A stretch of DNA of 64,000 nucleotides from contig CANTUR010000383.1 of assembly GCA_947683625.1 (NCBI GenBank), positions 1 through 64,000 on the forward strand. Reading direction: 5' to 3'. The stretch comes from Mallotus nudiflorus (Eukaryota > Streptophyta > Magnoliopsida > Malpighiales > Euphorbiaceae). Position 1 is the stretch's first letter; every line of letters starts with the position of its first letter. Shown piece after piece: positions 56,730 through 64,000 of this stretch. A model generated the notes under the pieces. It saw only the letters and a program-made list of their open reading frames with translations. It made no database searches and had not been told where the DNA came from. Made by a program: the position numbers and the translations under genes.

Positions 56730-57180
56730 TGTAAGTATAATGTTTAGAGTTTATTCTCTAAGAGATATAATTAGGGCCACAGGTCATCATTAGGCTCTAG
56801 ATGATGATTTTTCATATCTAATGGATTCAAGCCAACATAGTAGTCATGCCATTTTAGTAAAAATGATTGAAGAATGGCAATATCGTCAATAAGAATCTGA
56901 AGCACTTCGAGAAGAAGCTATAGAACTTAATATACATGTACCTAAAGCATGTGCAATTCGAATGAGACGATGTAATGTGGATGACATACGAAATGCTTTA
57001 TATCATATTAGAGAGGAGAACAATCTTATGAAAATATGTTTGAATAAAGAATTCTTTAAATAACGTATAAAAGAGTTATTATAAGATGGACATGTAAGAC
57101 AAGTTTTACAGTATAATTCAATACTTCACTCATATAAATGTAAATCTGATGTTGAAATATCAAATGAGAAAACATAACAT
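56730..57180 (+). pseudogene. Broken ORF, unknown, Mutator-like region
   Basis: In one frame with several stops: YSLRDIIRATGHH, then DDDFSYLMDSSQHSSHAILV, KMIEEWQYRQ, ESEALREEAIELNIHVPKAC and RRCNVDDIRNALYHIREENN. The charged helical look and single-codon stops suggest a decayed gene. Family unknown. Confidence 0.35.
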
Positions 57181-57234
57181 AATAAACTACATGTAATAAT
57201 TTATTCTTCATTAGACATTTCATAGTCATAAATG

Positions 57235-57623
57235 TAAGCTAGATTATTAACATTATTTACGTTTGTCTGGAAAACTGTCCTACCCATTACAGTTGTTTGA
57301 TTATTAGCAAGCTTTAATATCTAATGTCTTAATCTTTGTATAAACATTTAATTGTTCTCCTCTTGAATTCTTTTAATATTAATTTCATATTCTGATCGAT
57401 TTCTTCATTGCATTGATAATGACAAATGCCTCACAATAGATGCCCCCAATTCATATGGTTAGGAAACTGTAATATCATATTCATTTACTCGAAATACCCA
57501 TTTCTACTGAAGTTTTGCATAGTATTCTTTTGGATCCAACCTTCTAAATTGGTGATACCCATTATTATATTCTAGTAACAACCATATTCTACCTCTACCG
57601 CTATGTGAAGAACCACCTGCCAT
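57235..57623 (-). pseudogene. Minus-strand broken ORF, unknown
   Basis: Starts with ATG at 57623 after CTATAG: MAGGSSHSGRGRIWLLLEYN, NGYHQFRRLDPKEYYAKLQ then a stop, KWVFRVNEYDITVS, YELGASIVRHLSLSMQ, and NNQTTVMGRTVFQTNVNNVN. About five single-codon stops interrupt one frame. It is convergent with the ORF at 56730. Family unknown. Confidence 0.35.
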
Positions 57624-57629
57624 CTATAG

Positions 57630-58195
57630 AGAAGAAAATTTATGTATATGTATGTGGGTTGATGATGAAACATAATTGAATATGTATTTATAGCACTACA
57701 CTACATATCTAATGACATAAAATTTATATTCCCAATATGATATTGTAGTACACCACATTTATGACCACTTGTTATTTATGGCAAGTAAGATACTAGTGTT
57801 GTTCAATTAAGAGTAAATTATGTCTATACATGACATGTGATTCCTATAATTGAAGCTGTGAATTTGTATCACATATTTTTTGCTTATTATATACATTTTG
57901 TGAATTGTGAAACCAATTACTATCCATGTCACTTGTTTTGTCAAATCAATATAAATTATATCCTTCAATTAACATGTGAATCTCATAATTGAACCTATCA
58001 ATTTGTATCACATGTCATCTGGTTATAGTTATATTTTACATAGTGAAATAAATTGATTAAGTTGTCATTGAGATATAAGATATAAATGTCATGTCATTTC
58101 AATACACGTATTTACAATAAGTAATATAAATTTTATTAGTTAAAGATGTCGACTACATATTATTTGTCATTTATTTTTGTAGATATACAACAAAA
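57630..58195. other. AT-rich spacer before the PMD gene
   Basis: Two related blocks contain ATGTGAT[T/C]...ATAATTGAA...TATCA...TTTGTATCACAT (near 57830-57870 and 57970-58010), an intermittent direct repeat. No gene was seen. Confidence 0.4.
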
Positions 58196-58199
58196 TTAC

Positions 58200-61100
58200 A
58201 TGCCAGGTGATTACATCCAGGCTGGGTCGTACAATGCATCATTACTATACCTATAAAATGAACATAGATCACACGGTATATGGCATGCTCATTGTAAGCA
58301 CCCAATTTTAGGATGCAATTGTGCACAATTGTGACGTAAGCCCCTATGATGAAATTCATTCAAAAATTGAACTTGGTTGTCAATTTTCTGGACTTCAGGG
58401 ACTAAATTGCGACATTTTTAGGATTTGATTGCAAATAAGTCATTTTTCAGGGGTCTTTTGGTAATTAAAAAAATTGGGGTCTTTTGGTAATTAAAAAAAT
58501 TTAGGATCAGCATTGGTGTAATGCCGATCGGCATTACACAATGCAGGTCGGCATTGCACAATGCCGACACACAATAAGTCCCTTTTTTTGGCATATTTTT
58601 TCTTATTTTTTATCGATTTTTTCAGTGTTTTGATTAGTTGAAAATTCAAATTTTATCTTTATGATTATTTGATAAGGTTTTTTTTAAACACAGAAGGTTA
58701 TTTTTTAAATAAAAAACAGACGTTATCTGATCATCAGTTTATTCCTCCTTTAGAGGAAGTCAATACGCGCAGACTCTGCATTTAAAAGCAAAGTCTGCAT
58801 GTGTGTGTGAAAAAGGAGGATTTTTGGGGGAGAGGATTTTTCTTTCTTTGAGAGACTCACACACAAACGAGACTTTTTACACACAGAAAAAAAACGTATA
58901 AACCCTAAAAATTTAGACATAAAGAATACCTCGCACACACCCTGCTCTTTCAAAAAACCCCAATTTTGGATACTGCCAGTGTCTTCAAAAGCAATCAAAT
59001 CCCAGTCCAAAATCAACAACAAGTCAATTTCAACGATGAAAATCCTAGTCTGAGGGGCAAAAAAAGGGCATTTGCACAGCATCATCACAATGTTTTTTTT
59101 TTATTTTATTCTGTTCTTTCTTTAATGATTTTTATTTTATTATTGTTATTGATTTGAGTATTAAATTTCACTAATCTATTTTTAGTTTTTTGATGTTCGA
59201 TTGTGGATTAAAAGGGTTACTACTTGTGTTCAAATGAACAGAAGATCTATGGAATGCCATGGAATAACCTGTACTGTTTTCCAGTAAAATTTAGGGTTTT
59301 CTCTTTATTTTTTTCATTTTTTGGTGTTTTGTGTAATTATTTTAATTTATGGGTGTATAATCATTTAAATTTAATTTTTTTTACATATTTTGTAATAGCC
59401 CTAATAGTGGGAATAGTGAAAAAATTAATTTTCTATACTTTAAAATTAATTAGTAATTAAGTTCAATTGGGTAAAAAAATCAATTAAAATTAATGGTGGC
59501 AGTAGCTTAAATTAAGGTTTTTATTTAATTAATTTAGGGTTTTTTTAGAAAATCACTGTAATGTTTATTTGATCCATTTTTTGTGTTTTATTTGTTTTGG
59601 GCTTGTTTTTTATGTTTTTATCCTTATGGGCCCCAAGCCCACATTTAGGTCTAACCCACTTAATAAATAGGTTTAAAAAATGATTTAGGTTTTTTTAAAT
59701 AATTAAAATCAACATAGGCCCATTAAGTTAATTAGATTTTAGGCCCCCTTAGTTAATTAAAATTGTTTAGACTTAGTTAAGCCCACTTAATTTTATTTCT
59801 TTTAAAATAAATAGACCTAGGCCTACATTTCACTTAAAATAAAACCAATTTAGACTTAGGCCCGTTAATTTAACTTTCCTTTAAAATTTAATAGACTTAA
59901 GCCCATTCCTTAGACAAACTAAAATAAATAAATCTAGGCTCACTAATTAATAAAAATGTAGGTCCACCTTTAGTCCATTTCTCACTTGTAAATAAAATGT
60001 AAATCTAGCTAACTTTTTAATAAAATTAACATAGTTTAGACTTTGGGGACAACGCGATCTTGAGTGCATTTTTTACTTGTAATTTTATTGACTTGTTGCC
60101 TTTTGGGTTAGATGGATGTTAATTAGGGTTTAATAAAATTGCATGTAATTAGAGGATCAAATAATCATTTATAAAATTATTCTAAATGAACACGAGACTA
60201 AGAGAAGTTAGTATTTCGTATCTAGAATCTCCTGGTTATGGTGCTAATTTTTTTTTAGAGAATCGAGTACCACCAATCAAATTGTCCCAGTTATTACCTT
60301 GAATGGCAACTCCTCTTCTCCATGCTATGACTTTCTGACATAGTAGTGTGTTCCCTAAGGTCCTGAACCTTAACAGTGTCATAGTTGCTAAAATCTTGAA
60401 CGTGCGCTAAACCTCGCTGTTTACACCCATAATTAGGAATATTTGTTTAGGGCTATTTAGCATTTAGGGGTAAAAAAATAAATATGGTAATTATGAATAT
60501 TTAGCAAATTACAAAACAAATGAATATTAATTTTAAGAAAAATATGAAAAGGAGTGGATTATTGACGAAACAACATGTCACTATTAATTATATACATAAC
60601 ATTTGCAGTTGCAAGATCAGGTCATTCAATGTCGACACACATTTCATATGAAGAACATATATGCAAACATAACTCCTGAAATTGAGGGATTATTAAGAAA
60701 CACTAGCTTTCTCAAAGTTGCATGGATTTGCCAATTTCAATATGATTGGCACTTAATTTCTGTCCTAGTGGAGCATTGGAGACTAAAGACACATACTTTC
60801 CATCTTCTACAAGGAGAGTGCACTATCATCCTCCAAGATGTTGATGTTTTGACAAGGTTGCAGGTAGATGGGAGTCCTATTACTAGTCGAGTTTGTCATT
60901 ATTACCTAGATTTATGCCAATCACTTCTAGGGATTTCACCTAAACCAAATGACATTTATAACTCATTGGTTCGCAGTTCATGGTTTAAAGTGTACTTCAT
61001 AAAATTGCCTGAATAAGTTAACCAGACAATATTGCATGGATGCACATGTGCATATATTTTATAGCTTTGTTCATCGGTATTGTTCCCAATGACAATAGCT

Positions 61101-63312
61101 ACTGGTAGAGTTAGCTTACAGTTCCTTCAATTCTTGGAAAACATTAACTTAATTGGCCAATACAGTTGGGGCTCTGCATATTTAGCTTTCTTGTATAGGG
61201 AGCTTTGCCATGCATTGAGGTTGCCAGCAGTGACATAAATAGGTAGCCCACTCCTTCTCCTTCAACTTAAGCATGAGAGCAATTTCCTTTTCTCACTCAT
61301 ACATTATATGATCGGTTAATTATTTCAGATGCACCTTTAGGTCAAAGGTATATTAATTATATTTTTAAATTTTAATTATATTTTGAAATTTTATTGACAA
61401 TATCAATTAACTGACTCAAGACATATAATTATTTCAGATGGAGCTGACCATGTACGATTACATCTATTCCTAAACGTGTCATTTTAGATATTCATCTGAG
61501 ACTAGATAATGCACGTCAGGATGAGGTAAAAATTTAATTACATATTTTTTTAATTATGTAATTTTTGCAATATTTTTTGCAAATTTACTTCTCTATATAT
61601 ATTATAAAGAAATTTATTCAATTTATTAATAATAATCATCATCGTATATATATCTTAATTCAATATTTAGAATAAATTATTTACTATAATTAATTTTCTT
61701 ATTTTTTATTAAACTTTTTTCCCATAAATTTCTATGGCCTTGTTATTATTGCAAAATAATTACTATTAACTTTATCTAATTTATATATTTAAACCATAAT
61801 ATTATTATTATTGTCATGGTCATCGTCGTCGTCATCATCAGCATCATTATCAATTCCTCATATTATATAAAGCATTTAACTGAAATAATCATATTATTAT
61901 TTTAAATAAACAATTATTTATTATTTATACAAATTATCTGGGAGCCATACACCGATGATGTCATTCAATAACTACTGCATATTGCAAGGGCACGACATAT
62001 GGCGGTCAATAGTACCTCTCATATGCATCCATATTGTTAAATGGCACTACCATAATAAGGTACTACAACAATTTGGATGTGTATAACCCATTTCTCATCG
62101 TCCTTTTTGCTTTGATGAGTTGTATTATAATAATTTAAGGGATAATGACACAAATTAGGCAAAAACAGATTGAGCTTTTTGGGCCGTCAAGCTCATTATG
62201 TTGTGGTTGGGGAATCTTCACATGGATCCATATATTACCATTCATAATTTTTTGAGAGGTACCATTCACTGACATGTTGATGGATCGATCACCATTAGTA
62301 CTCGATTGGGAGTAGCTAAACGTACATAATTTTATTTTATTAACAAATATCTTGCTACATTATTTGTTAAATTTTGTATAAATCTGTTTCTTTTTAATGT
62401 GTAAGCTAATGCATTTGAGCAAATCACATTGACTCAAGATTTATCTCAAGCTAATTAGATCACTGACAGTTCACAAATTGCACTTAATGAGATTAGGTGA
62501 TGAGTATCAAATGATATGTCATCCCCAACCCTGCACTACAACTTGGCCCACTCCCACAACAATTGATTAATGTTGGGCCTACAAATTCATCAGTGTCATT
62601 CATGCCAACGCTCAATGGCTCATAGACCCCCACCTACAAGTGATGGATGTATTCTCATTCCTCAACCACACTTTGTTCATACAGAGATACCTATAGGTCC
62701 TTTCACCTAAGGCATCAACATCTCATCGACTTTAGTCTTAGAAGCTGATCATCAGGCATTTCATTCAATCCTTCGCCTCATTTTTCCTTTACTTACCCAT
62801 TCGGTCCATTCTTTCATGCTTCATATCTCACTCCTCTTACCCAATTACCTTTTTCTTCTCCATCCTTTCCCTCTTAATCACATCATACTCCATATCCCTT
62901 TATTATCTCATAATTCATAGACTTCCATCTCAATCAACTTCCATTCACTTTTATTTTAAATTTATCGGAAGTGGCTCCAGCTCTACAAACTCCTCATTTT
63001 CCATCAATTCCATCTTCAACCCAAAACTTTTTTTCCTCATTTCTTACCCCTTAGCCTCATGAAGTGCTACCTACTCCATCACATCGTACACCTCCACCTG
63101 ATCTAAATATGTATGCGCCTCGTGACACTACTATCGATGTTGATGATGATGACGACGACAACGATGACCTTGATGATCACGACAGTGATGATGGTGGTGA
63201 TTCTTACAGTAGTGGATCTCAATTCATTGATATGAACTCAGCATGGGTTGCTCGTTGTCGCAATTTGGGCTTACGCTCTAAAGTGCGCATGCATAGACCT
63301 TATGACACCTAA
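58200..63312 (+). pseudogene. Plant mobile domain (PMD, MAIN-like) gene, split and decayed
   Basis: Exon 1 starts ATG at 58200 (MPGDYIQAGSYNASLLYL, one stop, NEHRSHGIWHAH) and is interrupted by a solo LTR. After an acceptor TTTGCAG at 60608 comes the PMD core: LQDQVIQCRHTFHMKNIY, DWHLISVLVEHWRLKTHTFH, LLQGECTIILQDVDVLTRLQ (60609-61016). Decayed continuation follows with SLQFLQFLENINLIGQYSWG, SAYLAFLYRELCHAL, SPLLLLQLKHESNFLFSL, LDNARQDE and IWEPYTDDVIQ, up to about 62320. A tail (63064-63312) is proline-rich then acidic (DVDDDDDDNDDLDDHDSDDG). PMD proteins are known from host MAIN-family genes and from transposons; its place beside a mudrA remnant favours the latter. Confidence 0.8.
58293..60425 (+). 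mobile_element. Solo LTR of Tat family 2 inside the PMD gene
   Basis: TGTAAGCACCC...CGCTGTTTACA, 2133 bp, collinear with the LTR at 32252-34175. Flanks CTCAT and CCCAT agree at 4 of 5, an ageing 5-bp target duplication. A GC-richer insert with GGCATTACACAATGC repeats (58500-58570) explains part of the extra length. No internal retroelement genes. ORFs here (58750-59088, 58966-59157, 59224-59460) are LTR sequence. Confidence 0.9.
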
Positions 63313-63415
63313 CTTTTTTTTCTTTTTCTCTTTACAACTTTATTTGTATTTGTTGTTATTGTAACTATTATTTATCAATCGTTAATATTTTCTTTTCACC
63401 TTTTACCCCTCTCAT

Positions 63416-63462
<47 letters not shown>

Positions 63463-64000
63463 TTATACTGGATAATAAACAAATATATAATCAATCCAAA
63501 TTATTTTATCCATATAAAATGCTTGACATTATCTCAAAACAACCATAATATGAAAAAAAAAAATTATTACGACTAGAAAATCAGACAATTTTTGGCAAAT
63601 AATCCTAGAAAGTATATTAATAATGATTCTTATTTATATTTTAATTACTTATTTTTAATACATTAATTACTAATAATAAATTTTTTATTTAATTATTTAC
63701 ACAAATTAGCTACTCTTATTATTATTCATACAAATTCATAATAACTTTTATGTAATTTTAGTATGTAAATCTATGTAGTTATTATTATTTTTATTTTAAA
63801 TTATCTTAATTATACAGAATATTTCAATAAAATAACTACAACTATTGACTATTATAGTTGCTAATAAGATATATTATTACTATTATTATTAATAATAAAT
63901 TAATAATCATTACACAATGATTAGTCTCTAAATATTACTCCCTTCATTCCTTTTTAATTGTAGTTTTAGGTTGAATTTTTTTTTTTCCATTTATTTGAGG
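63313..64000. other. AT-rich DNA with (AAT)n microsatellite
   Basis: A perfect AAT/ATA trinucleotide run covers 63418-63461. The remainder is AT-rich with no gene or terminal repeat that I can tie to the elements upstream. Confidence 0.6.

Noticed and set aside
58750..59460. Three ORFs inside the solo LTR
   Set aside because: They are not conserved in the LTR at 32252-34175 and lie in leader-type sequence.
1..64000. tRNA or rRNA genes
   Set aside because: No cloverleaf with a T-loop GTTCGAATC-type box or rRNA core was found by eye; the only tRNA-related words are retroelement primer sites.

Overview
The window is plant nuclear DNA, most likely from a eudicot. It is AT-rich, its one intact gene has GT-AG introns, and most of the rest is nested LTR retrotransposons (Ty1/copia and the Tat branch of Ty3/gypsy), Mutator-like DNA transposons, plant mobile domain (PMD) sequences, solo LTRs and microsatellites. 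No rRNA, tRNA, CRISPR array or prokaryotic feature was seen. The species cannot be named from the sequence alone.

The host locus is a tandem family of soluble epoxide hydrolase genes in the same orientation. Copy A (4289-4726) is a broken first exon. Copy B (22710-24120) is a complete three-exon gene for a 320-residue enzyme with every expected catalytic residue. Copy C (43729-44862) lacks the first half of exon 1 and has a frameshift in exon 2. Shared 5' flank (A and B) and 3' flank (B and C) show that a unit of several kb was duplicated before mobile elements pushed the copies about 20 kb apart.

Layout. 1-4.1 kb: two tandem arrays, a candidate LTR and AT-rich DNA. 4.1-5.4 kb: copy A. 5.4-12.8 kb: Tat element 1 with LTR, gag-pol and an intron-containing antisense ORF. 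12.8-22 kb: two copia fragments in opposite orientation, plus two copies of a 3.3-kb LTR-like family (TGTAATA...TCGTGACA), one of which splits the plus-strand copia with a perfect 5-bp target duplication. 22-24.9 kb: an orphan exon-like stretch and copy B. 25-31.6 kb: a minus-strand copia interrupted by a 481-bp solo LTR and by a third 3.3-kb copy. 31.6-43.7 kb: an inverted LTR fragment, then Tat element 2 with a PMD-like antisense gene; it ends inside copy C. 43.7-47.6 kb: copy C and a small non-autonomous LTR element in its 3' flank. 47.9-49.8 kb: a long-inverted-repeat element carrying pentatricopeptide-repeat gene pieces and a 0.5-kb TTTTTG-type repeat. 50-63.3 kb: a decayed Mutator-like transposase, several unknown companion ORFs and a PMD gene split by a 2.1-kb solo LTR.

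Only copy B looks like a working host gene. The best candidates for something not yet described are the 3.3-kb LTR family with its conserved internal splice signals and hairpins, the PMD-like antisense gene with its own TATA-like box, and the Mutator/PMD region with unidentified ORFs.
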